The notes below the pieces were generated by a model, which saw only the letters and a list, made by a program, of their open reading frames with translations, did no database searches and had not been told where the DNA came from. Source: Kaistella sp. (lineage in GTDB: Bacteria; Bacteroidota; Bacteroidia; Flavobacteriales; Weeksellaceae). From it: a stretch of DNA of 64,000 bases. The stretch is taken from the NCBI GenBank assembly GCA_019459085.1, contig JAIBEW010000019.1, positions 84,143 through 148,142 on the forward strand. The letters run 5' to 3'. Below, one piece after another: positions 1 through 7,767 of the stretch. The stretch's first letter is position 1. Every line of letters starts with the position of its first letter. Both the position numbers and the translations under genes were made by a program.

Positions 1-180
1 AATTTCTTCGGTTAATTCCTTCACCATCTGCATCATGCAAACACCCGGAACTACAGGATTTCCCGGAAAATGCCCCTTAAAGATTTCGTGATTTTTGTTC
101 AGGACAACATGAACCAGAAAAATTCCGGTTTCCGTTTTTTCCTTAGATGTTATGGTATAAAAATCCTTTAAAGCAGCCAT
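1..180 (-). CDS. 3-hydroxyacyl-ACP dehydratase-like hotdog protein (partial)
   Basis: This is the N-terminal 60 codons of a gene that runs off the left edge. It starts at the ATG at 180 and has no stop inside the window. The translation carries GHFPGNPVVPGV followed by MMQ, which matches the FabZ/FabA hotdog signature (family HFPGxPVxPGV), where the His is catalytic. The family dehydrates 3-hydroxyacyl thioesters on acyl carrier protein. Whether this copy serves housekeeping fatty acid synthesis or a secondary pathway such as aryl-polyene/flexirubin pigments cannot be decided without its neighbours to the left. Confidence 0.72.
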   Translation of the reverse strand, partial: MAALKDFYTITSKEKTETGIFLVHVVLNKNHEIFKGHFPGNPVVPGVCMMQMVKELTEEI

Positions 181-213
181 CTATTTTATATTCTGAAAAT
201 TTTAACGGTTTAT

Positions 214-1182
214 TTACATTCCCAGACTTGTACGCACTCTTTTCAACGTTTCGGTCGCTACTTTACGCGTTTTTTCTGCGCCTGTCTGCAGTTTTTCTTC
301 TAGTTCAGGAAGATTGTTCATATAATACGTAAAAAGTTCGCGTTCTTTGGAAAATCGGGCTAAAATCATATGAAAAAGTTCCGTTTTTGCATGGCCGTAC
401 CCGAAATTTCCGGCAAGATATTTCTGTCTTAAGGCTGCAGTCTCTTCGGAAGAAGCAATGAGTTCGTACAGTGCAAAAACTTTGTCGGTTGCAGGATCTT
501 TCGGCTCTTCCAGGGATTTGGAATCGGTTTCGATGCCCATCACCTGTTTTTTCAGTTCTTTTTCCGGAAGAAAAATATTGATGATATTTCCTCTGGATTT
601 CGACATTTTCTGGCCGTCGGTTCCGGGAACATATTTCGTATCTTCCTGAAGTTCAGCCTGCGGAAGCACAAAAACTTCGCCCATCTGATGGTTGAATCTT
701 GCGCCCATATCGCGTGCCATTTCCAGATGCTGAAGCTGGTCTTTGCCAACCGGAACAATTTCGGCATCATACAGCAGAATATCTGCAGCCATCAGAACCG
801 GATACGTAAAAAGTCCCGCATTCACATCATCCAAACGGTCAGCTTTATCTTTAAATGAATGGGCCAAAGTAAGCCTTTGGTAAGGATAAAAACACGAAAG
901 ATACCAGGAAAGTTCGCATACTTCGGGAATGTCGCTCTGGCGGTAAAAAAAAGTTTTATCGGTATCCAACCCGCAGGCCAGCCATGCTGCCGCAATTTCG
1001 TAAGTATTCTGTTTAAGCGCCGCCGCATCTTTAATCTGAGTTAAGGAATGCATGTTTGCGATAAAAAGAAACGATTCGTTTTCGGGTTTTTTCGAAAGTT
1101 CTATTGCGGGAATAATCGCTCCCAAAAGATTTCCGAGATGTGGGGTTCCTGTTGCCTGTATTCCGGTAAGGATTCTTGCCAT
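214..1182 (-). CDS. trpS: Tryptophan--tRNA ligase
   Basis: Cytoplasmic class I aminoacyl-tRNA synthetase that charges tRNA-Trp. The 322-residue protein has the usual bacterial TrpS length. The HIGH-type signature is TPHLGN (residues 13-18, in the context GIQATGTPHLGN) and the KMSKS loop is intact at about 192-196. The Rossmann core includes the family-typical MAADILLYDA and VPVGKDQLQHLE segments, the latter lining the Trp pocket. The ATG at 1182 leads straight into the first beta strand (ARILTGIQ), so no longer start is needed. It appears to be a single-gene unit with its own -7 promoter element at 1247-1254. Confidence 0.97.
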   Translation of the reverse strand: MARILTGIQATGTPHLGNLLGAIIPAIELSKKPENESFLFIANMHSLTQIKDAAALKQNTYEIAAAWLACGLDTDKTFFYRQSDIPEVCELSWYLSCFYPYQRLTLAHSFKDKADRLDDVNAGLFTYPVLMAADILLYDAEIVPVGKDQLQHLEMARDMGARFNHQMGEVFVLPQAELQEDTKYVPGTDGQKMSKSRGNIINIFLPEKELKKQVMGIETDSKSLEEPKDPATDKVFALYELIASSEETAALRQKYLAGNFGYGHAKTELFHMILARFSKERELFTYYMNNLPELEEKLQTGAEKTRKVATETLKRVRTSLGM

Positions 1183-1246
1183 AAGCTTGATTGAATTAGA
1201 ATTTTAAAAGTTTGAGCAATCTGGGTCGCTCAAAAATTCAGTGCAG

Positions 1247-1254
1247 CAAAAATA
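1247..1254 (-). promoter_or_regulatory. -7 promoter element of trpS
   Basis: TATTTTTG read on the - strand, an exact TAnnTTTG match, 65 bases before the trpS ATG. I see no good TTG -33 element at the expected distance. Confidence 0.5.
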
Positions 1255-1272
1255 ACAATTCTTAGGGACTTT

Positions 1273-2265
1273 TTAAACCAGAGAAATTCCGAGACCCGGT
1301 TTTTCTGAAAGTGTGAGTAGACCTTTCTGTACAAAGCTGCCGATTGCATAATCATTGGCAATTAAATTGGCACCATCCAGATCCGCAAAATCACATAAAC
1401 CGGCAAGCGCAATTCCTGCTGAAATACCAACCGAAGATTCCGTCATACAGCCAATCATTACTTTAAAGTTCAGATTTTTCGCTTCATGGATGAAGTCCAG
1501 AGCAGGAGTAATGCCGCCACATTTCATCAGCTTAATATTGACTGAAGAATAGTGCGGCTGAAGTTTTTTTAAATCAGAGATATTCTGACAGTCTTCATCA
1601 GCCATCCAGTTTACATTCAAATTTCTGTTTAAATGGGCATATTTTCCTACACCGCGCGGCTGTTCCACATAATCAAAACCTATGGAGCATGCATTGCACT
1701 GCAAAAATTCGCAATCCTCTTCAGAAAAACCCGAATTGGCATCCAGCGCGATATTTTTTCCGGTATCGAGAAGGCTGAAAATCGACTTGCGGTCAAGGGT
1801 TTTCGCCTTCACTTTAAATTTCTGCCAGTCTGACTCTCTGATTTTCTGAATTTGCTGCTCAACGGGCGCGATGCTGATGGTTAAGGACGAGTCCGGTAAT
1901 TTCGTGAAAGAAAACTGATTGAGTTCGCAGAAAGTTTTGTTTTCAAGTTTTCCGAACAGATCCCAATAAGCACAGTCCAATGCAGACCGTAAAAACGGAT
2001 GCAATTCAAGATTCAGTAAAAAAGAATAAAACTCTCCCGGAATCAGGATTTCTGTGCTTTCAACAACCTGCTGTATTTGCTTTAATTTCAGGATAAAAAC
2101 CTCGAGATCAATGCTGTAATAATCAATTCCCACACATTCACCGTAACCTGAATTGCCTTTGTGCGAAAGGATAACAAGTAATGCGTCGCGGTGCGAATAA
2201 TTTCCGTAGGAAATGGAGAAAATTTCCTTTAACTCAAGCCGATGCTTAATCCACGACACCTTCAT
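1273..2265 (-). CDS. Dipeptide epimerase (enolase superfamily, muconate lactonizing subgroup)
   Basis: Probable epimerase of L-Ala-D/L-Glu or a related dipeptide, a role tied to murein peptide recycling. The 330 residues keep the enolase-superfamily layout: N-terminal capping domain to about 120, then a TIM barrel with KVKAK (151-155, first catalytic lysine region), metal ligands D175 in DANSG, E201 in EQP and D225 in DED, and the second lysine in KLMKCGG (245-250). The DLDG motif near 295-298 and the CMTESSVG segment (273-280) are typical of dipeptide epimerases and argue against o-succinylbenzoate synthase. Exact dipeptide specificity cannot be read from sequence. It diverges from the cytochrome gene to its right. 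Confidence 0.85.
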   Translation of the reverse strand: MKVSWIKHRLELKEIFSISYGNYSHRDALLVILSHKGNSGYGECVGIDYYSIDLEVFILKLKQIQQVVESTEILIPGEFYSFLLNLELHPFLRSALDCAYWDLFGKLENKTFCELNQFSFTKLPDSSLTISIAPVEQQIQKIRESDWQKFKVKAKTLDRKSIFSLLDTGKNIALDANSGFSEEDCEFLQCNACSIGFDYVEQPRGVGKYAHLNRNLNVNWMADEDCQNISDLKKLQPHYSSVNIKLMKCGGITPALDFIHEAKNLNFKVMIGCMTESSVGISAGIALAGLCDFADLDGANLIANDYAIGSFVQKGLLTLSEKPGLGISLV

Positions 2266-2283
2266 TTGAAAAATTTAGCCGGA

Positions 2284-2291
2284 CAAATGTA
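2284..2291 (-). promoter_or_regulatory. -7 promoter element of the dipeptide epimerase
   Basis: TACATTTG on the - strand, 18 bases before the ATG at 2265. It lies back to back with the + strand element at 2305-2312. Confidence 0.5.
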
Positions 2292-2304
2292 TAAACATTT
2301 TTAG

Positions 2305-2312
2305 TATTTTTG
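2305..2312 (+). promoter_or_regulatory. -7 promoter element of the cytochrome c lipoprotein
   Basis: TATTTTTG on the + strand, giving a predicted leader of about 60 bases before the ATG at 2375. Confidence 0.45.
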
Positions 2313-2374
2313 ATTTTTAACAGAAGGCAGTTTCCGGTATGAAAAAAGGAAACGCACCTAAATAATTTAAAATT

Positions 2375-2665
2375 ATGATAAAGAATCTGATGGTTGCCGC
2401 TTCCGGTATAACACTTTTTTTAATTTCATGCACGCCAAAAGCGACTACAGTAACGACTGTGAATGCCACTACTTCAGAAAAACTGGCTCAGGGCAAGACT
2501 ATTTTCGAGAATTCATGCAAACGTTGCCATGATCTGCCCAATCCATCAGATCATTCCGCGCAGGATTGGGTGGGAATCATGAATGCGATGGCGCCAAAAG
2601 CAAAACTGAACGATGAGCAGCACCAGCTGGTGTATGACTTTGTGGTTTCTGTAAAAAAGCAGTAA
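2375..2665 (+). CDS. Small c-type cytochrome lipoprotein
   Basis: A 96-residue exported protein. Residues 1-18 are a lipoprotein signal peptide ending at the lipobox LISC (Cys19), so it should be tethered to a membrane on the periplasmic side. After a Thr-rich linker comes a single c-type heme site CKRCH (48-52). The Met in NAMAPKAKL (about 72) is the likely sixth ligand. Size and layout match small monoheme electron carriers. Its redox partner is unknown and no oxidase or reductase is adjacent. It is transcribed divergently from the epimerase and convergently with comM. Confidence 0.8.
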   Translation: MIKNLMVAASGITLFLISCTPKATTVTTVNATTSEKLAQGKTIFENSCKRCHDLPNPSDHSAQDWVGIMNAMAPKAKLNDEQHQLVYDFVVSVKKQ

Positions 2666-2705
2666 AAATGTTTTTTTTGCGGAAGTTAATGCTGTTTTAA
2701 AAAAG

Positions 2706-4241
2706 CTAAACATTCCAGAATTCCCGGTCCAGACTTCGGTATTGGATGGCTTCCGAAATATGTTCGGAATTCAGTTTTTCTGAATTTTCCAGATCGGCAA
2801 TGGTCCTGGAAACTTTCAGGATTCTGTCATACGCTCTGGCCGAAAGATTCAGTTTTTCCATGGCTGTTTTAATGAGATTTTTCGAAGTTTCATCGAGTTC
2901 GCAGAATTTTTCAATTTCTTTCGGGCCCATCTGAGCGTTATAACTCATTTCCAAATCCTGATACCTTTCTGTCTGCTTTTCCCGCGCCTTCAGAACCCGC
3001 TGTCTGATCGCTTCACTCTGTTCTCCTTTGCGTCGGTCGGCAAGTTGGTCAAATTCCACTTTCTGGACTTCAATATGAATGTCGATCCTGTCTAAAAGCG
3101 GCCCCGAAAGCTTGTTCATATAACGCTGCATTTCAAAAACCGAAGAAGTATTGTTCGGATCATCGGGAAAATATCCGCTCGGACTGGGATTCATACTGGC
3201 GATCAGCATAAAACTGGCCGGGTAATTCACTGAAAATTTAGCGCGGGAAATGGTTACTTCACGGTCTTCGAGCGGCTGGCGCATCACTTCAAGAACGGTT
3301 CTTTTAAATTCCGGCATTTCATCCAGAAAAAGAACGCCGTTGTGCGCCAGAGAAATTTCTCCGGGCTGCGGATAACTGCCGCCACCGACCAGTGCAACAT
3401 CAGAAATGGTATGATGCGGGCTGCGGAACGGCCGGATGGTCATGAGCGATGTTTCGGTTCCTATTTTTCCTGCTACAGAATGAATCTTTGTCGTTTCCAA
3501 AGCTTCTTTAAGGGTCAAAGGCGGCAGAATGCTCGGAACTCTTTTGGCGAGCATGGTTTTCCCGCTTCCGGGCGGACCGATGAGAATAATATTGTGTCCG
3601 CCTGCTGCAGCGACTTCCATCGCACGTTTCGCAGTTTCCTGGCCTTTAACTTCAGAAAAATCAAACGGAAAATAATTGATTTTATCCTGAAACTCTTTTC
3701 GGGTATCAATTTCCGTTCTTTCCAGCGGAATTCCAGCGTGAAAGAAATCAATGACCTCTTTTATATTTTCAACCCCGTACACCTCCAGACTGTTCACGAT
3801 GGCGGCTTCCCGCGTATTCTGTTTCGGCAGAATGATGCCTTTGAAACCGTCTTCCCGGGCTTTTATGGCGATTGGAAGCACTCCTTTTATCGGCTGCAGA
3901 CTGCCGTCGAGCGAGAGTTCGCCCATAATGATGTACTCTCCGATATTTTCTGCAATAATCTGGTCAGAAGCCACCAAAATTCCGAGCGCGATGCTTAAAT
4001 CATACGCAGAACCCTCTTTTCTGAGGTCAGCCGGAGCCATATTGATTGTGATTTTTTTTCCGGGAATTTTGAAACCGACATTTTTCAGAGCGGCAGAAAT
4101 CCGGTAACTGCTTTCTTTAATAGCATTATCGGGCAAACCCACCAAATGATAGCCCACTCCTGCGGTATCCACATTCACCTCAATGGTGATGATCTGCGCA
4201 GAAACTCCGTGAATGGCACTTCCGTAGATTTTGACCAACAT
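2706..4241 (-). CDS. comM: YifB/ComM family AAA+ ATPase
   Basis: Magnesium-chelatase-like AAA+ protein of 511 residues, the usual ComM length. In Vibrio and Haemophilus ComM is a hexameric helicase that extends heteroduplex joints during natural transformation. The order is: ChlI-like N-terminal domain (about 20-140, VGLPDNAIKESSYR), Walker A GPPGSGKT (222-229), Walker B LFLDEM (about 305-310), the family segment PCxSPHHTISDVALVGGG-like (here PFRSPHHTISD), sensor region LIASMNP, and a C-terminal Mg-chelatase helical domain with SARAYDRILKVSRTIADLE. All ATPase motifs look intact. No other competence gene is adjacent, so a role in DNA uptake is carried over from the family. Confidence 0.94.
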   Translation of the reverse strand: MLVKIYGSAIHGVSAQIITIEVNVDTAGVGYHLVGLPDNAIKESSYRISAALKNVGFKIPGKKITINMAPADLRKEGSAYDLSIALGILVASDQIIAENIGEYIIMGELSLDGSLQPIKGVLPIAIKAREDGFKGIILPKQNTREAAIVNSLEVYGVENIKEVIDFFHAGIPLERTEIDTRKEFQDKINYFPFDFSEVKGQETAKRAMEVAAAGGHNIILIGPPGSGKTMLAKRVPSILPPLTLKEALETTKIHSVAGKIGTETSLMTIRPFRSPHHTISDVALVGGGSYPQPGEISLAHNGVLFLDEMPEFKRTVLEVMRQPLEDREVTISRAKFSVNYPASFMLIASMNPSPSGYFPDDPNNTSSVFEMQRYMNKLSGPLLDRIDIHIEVQKVEFDQLADRRKGEQSEAIRQRVLKAREKQTERYQDLEMSYNAQMGPKEIEKFCELDETSKNLIKTAMEKLNLSARAYDRILKVSRTIADLENSEKLNSEHISEAIQYRSLDREFWNV

Positions 4242-4319
4242 GCCGGTTTTTTTGATAAGTAAATTTAAAAAATTTCTTTTATTTGAATGAAGCTTTGGAT
4301 TTTCTACTTGCTAAATATT

Positions 4320-4327
4320 TAATTTTG
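4320..4327 (+). promoter_or_regulatory. -7 promoter element of the HExxH gene
   Basis: TAATTTTG, with a TTG at 4295-4297, 22 bases upstream, as a possible -33 element. The predicted transcript begins only about 6 bases before the ATG at 4337, so the mRNA has almost no leader. Confidence 0.5.
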
Positions 4328-4336
4328 TCTGAAACA

Positions 4337-4858
4337 ATGTCGTTGATGAATCTGGAACATATAAAATCACATCTTGAAGCCTACCGGGAAAATGACCAGA
4401 TTCTGGATGCCGCCGGGTTTCTCATCAGAAATTTTGGTCTTGATCATGAGAATTTCGGAGGTTTTGGATTTCGCGAAGAACTTTCTCCAAAATCGATGCT
4501 GCTGACTGCTGAAGGCGCGCTTGGAGAAAAACAGAAAGTCATGATTCCTAAAAACCTTTTTGATTTCGATCTGGTTCTTGTAGCCAATATGATGGCGCAC
4601 GAAATGCTGCATGTGCGCCAGAAAGCGCCCGGAAATGTGGTGGAGGATAAAAATGAAAGGGAATTTCAGGCGTATTATGAAATGCTGTTCCATGAAATCT
4701 TTCCGCAGATTCCTGAGGTTTCCGATTTCCATAAAAAATATTTTGGTGAAAAAGCTTTGGAATATTACCGCAGAATGGGCGAAGATTCAATCCTTCAGAA
4801 AAAATATGCAGAAAGCAGACTCAAAATAGAACATTTAATTCATTCTTTACCAATATGA
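4337..4858 (+). CDS. Putative HExxH zinc metalloprotein
   Basis: I do not recognise the family by name. The 173-residue soluble protein contains MMAHEMLHVRQ, an HExxH zinc motif at about 88-92, followed about 17 residues later by NEREFQAYYE, which could provide a third, glutamate ligand as in gluzincin-type metallopeptidases. There is no signal peptide or membrane segment, so it should be cytoplasmic. I chose the ATG at 4337; a TTG in the same frame at 4283 lies upstream of the promoter element, and the ATG at 4346 is an alternative. The stop overlaps the next start in ATGA, so it is translationally coupled to the CsaA-like gene. Peptidase activity is an inference from the motif. Confidence 0.7.
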   Translation: MSLMNLEHIKSHLEAYRENDQILDAAGFLIRNFGLDHENFGGFGFREELSPKSMLLTAEGALGEKQKVMIPKNLFDFDLVLVANMMAHEMLHVRQKAPGNVVEDKNEREFQAYYEMLFHEIFPQIPEVSDFHKKYFGEKALEYYRRMGEDSILQKKYAESRLKIEHLIHSLPI

Positions 4859-5196
4859 TAAAAACTGAAATTTCTTGGAGCGATTTTGAAAAAATAGATA
4901 TCAGAAGCGGAACCATCATTTCCGTTGAGGATTTTCCGGAAGCCAGAAACCCTTCCTATAAACTGAAAATCGATTTCGGGGAACTCGGGATTAAAAAATC
5001 TGCGGCGCAAATCACCGAACTCTATTCAAAAGATGCTTTGATCGGCTTGCAAATTCTTGCGGTCGTCAACTTTCCGAAGAAACAGATTGCCAACTTTTTC
5101 AGCGAATGTCTGGTTCTGGGCGTTTATGGCGAAAACAAAGAGGTAACGCTTTTGACCACTTCTTTGCCGGTGAAAAACGGGCTTGAAGTTGGATAA
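4855..5196 (+). CDS. CsaA-like tRNA-binding domain protein
   Basis: A 113-residue stand-alone OB-fold tRNA-binding domain of the CsaA / EMAP-II / MetRS C-terminal type. The motif FEKIDIRSGTI at the start and the NPSYKLKIDFGE and KKSAAQI segments are typical of CsaA, described in Bacillus as a secretion-related chaperone and in other systems as a dimeric tRNA binder. The length matches CsaA (about 110 residues). It overlaps the preceding HExxH gene by 4 bases and is followed after 40 bases by an exonuclease gene, so the three probably share a transcript. Confidence 0.85.
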   Translation: MIKTEISWSDFEKIDIRSGTIISVEDFPEARNPSYKLKIDFGELGIKKSAAQITELYSKDALIGLQILAVVNFPKKQIANFFSECLVLGVYGENKEVTLLTTSLPVKNGLEVG

Positions 5197-5236
5197 TTTG
5201 TTAACTTCGTCAAACAAATCCTTAATTCTGTTTAAG

Positions 5237-5935
5237 ATGATTCAGCAAATCCCTTTAGAAAAAGTCCTCTTTCTCGACATTGAAACGGTGCCGCAATCCG
5301 GGAACTGGGAAGATTTGAATGAAACCGACCAGTATCTCTGGGACAAGAAAACCAGGATGCAGCGTAAAGAAGATTTTACTGCCGAAGAATTTTACAGCGA
5401 AAGAGGCGGAATTATGGCAGAATTCGGTAAAATCATCTGTATTTCAGTCGGAATTCTCGAAAAAAATGAAAAACTGATGATCAAAAGTTTTTTCGGGGAT
5501 GATGAAAAAATGCTTCTGCAGGAATTTGGAGAAATCTTCAACCGCCCGAAACTCCGCGACGTTATCCTCTGCGCACACAACGGAAAGGAATTTGATTTTC
5601 CGTGGGTTGCAAGGCGTTTCCTCATCAACGGAATGCAGCCGCCGAAACCTTTTCAGATGTTCGGTAAAAAACCTTGGGAAATTCCGCATCTTGACACGAT
5701 GGAACTCTGGAAATTCGGAGATTATAAATCGTTCATTTCGCTGGAACTTCTCGCTCACGTCTTCGGAATTCCTACACCGAAAGACGATATCGACGGGTCT
5801 ATGGTTTCGTCGATTTATCATATAGAAAAAGACTTATTTAGAATTGTTCAATATTGTGAAAAAGATGTCTTAACTTTGGCAAACGTTTTCAGGCGTCTCC
5901 GTCAGGAAGAATTACTGGAACGAAAATCTGATTAA
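5237..5935 (+). CDS. DEDD-family 3'-5' exonuclease (DNA polymerase B exonuclease-like)
   Basis: A 232-residue stand-alone exonuclease domain. Exo I is FLDIETVP (D-x-E near residues 13-15), Exo II is CAHNGKEFDFPW and Exo III is YCEKDVLTLANVF, with the Y-x-x-x-D spacing of the DEDDy class. This resembles the predicted 3'-5' exonucleases related to the family B polymerase proofreading domain that occur as single genes in Bacteroidota. The nucleic-acid substrate is not known from sequence. I chose the ATG at 5237; an in-frame TTG further upstream at 5183 would overlap the csaA-like gene and adds no conserved sequence. Confidence 0.85.
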   Translation: MIQQIPLEKVLFLDIETVPQSGNWEDLNETDQYLWDKKTRMQRKEDFTAEEFYSERGGIMAEFGKIICISVGILEKNEKLMIKSFFGDDEKMLLQEFGEIFNRPKLRDVILCAHNGKEFDFPWVARRFLINGMQPPKPFQMFGKKPWEIPHLDTMELWKFGDYKSFISLELLAHVFGIPTPKDDIDGSMVSSIYHIEKDLFRIVQYCEKDVLTLANVFRRLRQEELLERKSD

Positions 5936-5991
5936 TTTAAAGAAAAGAACCTGTTCACTAAAGTGAATTTGGCATCAAAAAACAAAAAAAA

Positions 5992-6318
5992 ATGGCTTTT
6001 ACCGACGACCAAATTGCCGACATCGGCGAAAATATCATCAAAAACTTAAAAACGGTCTACGATCCCGAGATCCCGGTTGACATTTATGAACTCGGACTTA
6101 TTTATGATGTGCAGATTTCAGAAGAGGGCGAAGTGAAAGTGATCATGACTTTAACCACACCAAACTGTCCTGTTGCTGAAAGTTTACCTGCAGAAGTACG
6201 CGAAAGGATTGCAGAAGTGGAAGGCGTGAAAAATGTAGATCTGGAACTTACCTTCGAGCCGTCCTGGAATAAGGACATGATGAGCGAAGAGGCCCGGTTT
6301 GAGTTGGGGATGGTTTAA
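5992..6318 (+). CDS. SUF-associated DUF59 (MIP18/PaaD-like) iron-sulfur assembly protein
   Basis: A 108-residue DUF59 protein. The family motif DPEIPVDIYELGLIYD is at about 24-39, followed by MTLTTPNCPVAE, which contains the conserved Cys, and a C-terminal EPSWNKDMMSEEARFELG segment shared with the C-terminus of SufT-like proteins. Members help mature or deliver Fe-S clusters. The sufBCDS genes are not in this window, so the link to the SUF pathway rests on family resemblance. It converges on osmC with only 8 bases between the stop codons. Confidence 0.88.
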   Translation: MAFTDDQIADIGENIIKNLKTVYDPEIPVDIYELGLIYDVQISEEGEVKVIMTLTTPNCPVAESLPAEVRERIAEVEGVKNVDLELTFEPSWNKDMMSEEARFELGMV

Positions 6319-6326
6319 AACCCTGA

Positions 6327-6728
6327 CTATTTATAATTAAAACTGATAGTTTTTTTCACATCAGGGTGTAGAGAAAGCGCCACCGGGCAGTTCAGTGCTG
6401 TTTCTTTTATAAATTCTTTTTCTTCTTCAGAAAAATTTCCTTTAAAGTACAGATCACAGATAATTTCTCCGATTTTTCTCGGCTTTGGATTCATGATTTT
6501 CTGAACTTCCGCATACGATCCGTCAATATTCAATCCTTCATCTTTTCCCAGGATTGCGACTGTTGTCAGCATACACTGCGCCAGCGAAGTTGCATAAAGA
6601 TCGGTGGGCGAAAAAGCAGCTCCTTTTCCGTGATTGTCAGTAGGTGCGTCGGTTAAAATGACGGTTCCTGACTGTAAATGTTCAGATTCGCATCGCAGAT
6701 CGCCGAGGTAAGTTACTTTTGATGTCAT
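6327..6728 (-). CDS. OsmC-family peroxiredoxin-like protein
   Basis: A 133-residue OsmC/Ohr family protein. Members reduce organic or fatty acid hydroperoxides with a pair of cysteines, both visible here: Cys in SLAQCMLTT (about 52) and Cys in ALNCPVALSLHPDVK (about 113). The conserved GKGAAFSPTDLYA loop that shapes the active site is present. Length is typical. It sits 9 bases after mvaB on the same strand and is probably cotranscribed. OsmC rather than Ohr is favoured by the lack of the Ohr-type N-terminus, but substrate preference is uncertain. Confidence 0.87.
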   Translation of the reverse strand: MTSKVTYLGDLRCESEHLQSGTVILTDAPTDNHGKGAAFSPTDLYATSLAQCMLTTVAILGKDEGLNIDGSYAEVQKIMNPKPRKIGEIICDLYFKGNFSEEEKEFIKETALNCPVALSLHPDVKKTISFNYK

Positions 6729-6737
6729 GATTGATTT

Positions 6738-7586
6738 TTAAAAGTGAAAAATATCTTTCGCCTGGTTGTAAGCACTTTCGAAGTTAAGAAGATTCAGTGA
6801 ATGCTTAATCTTTTCTGTTGCCATGAAATTAATCACCTGTTCCGTCGGCATATTTCCGACCAAATCATCCTTTGCCATTGGGCAGCCACCGATTCCTTTG
6901 ATAGCAGAATCAAATCTTCTGCAGCCTTTGTCGTATGCTGATTTGAGCTTTGGGTAAGAATCTTCGTAGCGGTTGTGAAAATGTGCTCCGAAATCGATTT
7001 CGGGATATTTCGCCGGAATTTTTTCAAAAAGAACCTCAATACTCGCGGTATCGGCAACACCCGTTGTGTCCGAAAGCAGGATGTTTTTTATCCCGATTTC
7101 ACTGAAACGGTTCGTCCAGAAATCCACTTCCTGCCAGTCCCACTTTTCTCCATAAGGATTGCCGAAAGCCATTGAAAAATAGATGTTGAGTTCCTTGTTT
7201 TGACTGCCTGTGAGTTCAAAAATCTTCAGGATATCCTGAAAAGCCTCTTCCTGATTTTTATTCGTGTTGCGGTACTGAAAAGTTTCGGAAATCGAGAAAG
7301 GAAAACCCAGAATATCAACATTCTGATGTTCAAGCGCTTTTTCGGCGCCGCGGAAATTGGCGACAATCACCGAAAGTTTCGTGTTTGAAAGTGTTTTATC
7401 GATCTGATCAATCACCTGACCGGAATCTGCCATTTGAGGAATCGCTTTCGGGGAGACAAAACTTCCGCAATCCAGCACATCGAAACCCACTTCCATCAAA
7501 GCATTGATATAGTCGATTTTCTGTTGGGTCGGGATCATTTCACTCCAGCCTTGCATGGCATCTCGCGGACATTCGGTTAAAAACAT
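6738..7586 (-). CDS. mvaB: Hydroxymethylglutaryl-CoA lyase
   Basis: TIM-barrel lyase that cleaves HMG-CoA to acetoacetate and acetyl-CoA, the last step of leucine degradation. The 282-residue protein has the family layout: N-terminal metal-binding Asp in ECPRDAMQ (canonical ExGPRDGLQ), two His ligands in GAHFHNRYED, the catalytic Cys in GIGGCPMAKDD, and the Asn ligand in GNMPTEQV. The DAMQ and FHNRYED variants differ from well-studied enzymes but leave the metal ligands in place. No other leucine catabolism gene is adjacent; osmC follows. Confidence 0.88.
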   Translation of the reverse strand: MFLTECPRDAMQGWSEMIPTQQKIDYINALMEVGFDVLDCGSFVSPKAIPQMADSGQVIDQIDKTLSNTKLSVIVANFRGAEKALEHQNVDILGFPFSISETFQYRNTNKNQEEAFQDILKIFELTGSQNKELNIYFSMAFGNPYGEKWDWQEVDFWTNRFSEIGIKNILLSDTTGVADTASIEVLFEKIPAKYPEIDFGAHFHNRYEDSYPKLKSAYDKGCRRFDSAIKGIGGCPMAKDDLVGNMPTEQVINFMATEKIKHSLNLLNFESAYNQAKDIFHF

Positions 7587-7605
7587 TTTGGCTTTTTGAT
7601 TTTCT

Positions 7606-7613
7606 CAAAGATA
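7606..7613 (-). promoter_or_regulatory. -7 promoter element of mvaB-osmC
   Basis: TATCTTTG on the - strand, 19 bases before the mvaB ATG at 7586. Confidence 0.5.
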
Positions 7614-7744
7614 GCAAAACTTTAAAAAATAAGGTTGAAAGGCAGTGCTGAAATATTGATTTGATTTTTAATTACTTGAAGAGACTGTCATGGTACTGTT
7701 AAAAATAAGCATCTCCTTTTATCTTTTACCTCCGCCGAAAATTT

Positions 7745-7752
7745 TAACTTTG
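7745..7752 (+). promoter_or_regulatory. -7 promoter element of pepT
   Basis: TAACTTTG, 15 bases before the ATG at 7768. Its position supports that start over the in-frame upstream ATG at 7690. Confidence 0.5.
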
Positions 7753-7767
7753 TTAAAATTTATTTTT

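Noticed and set aside
3342..3998. 218-residue open frame on the + strand inside comM
   Set aside because: It is antisense to a complete ComM with all ATPase motifs, has no promoter element, and its translation is rich in Phe, Arg and Cys without any motif, as expected for a shadow frame.
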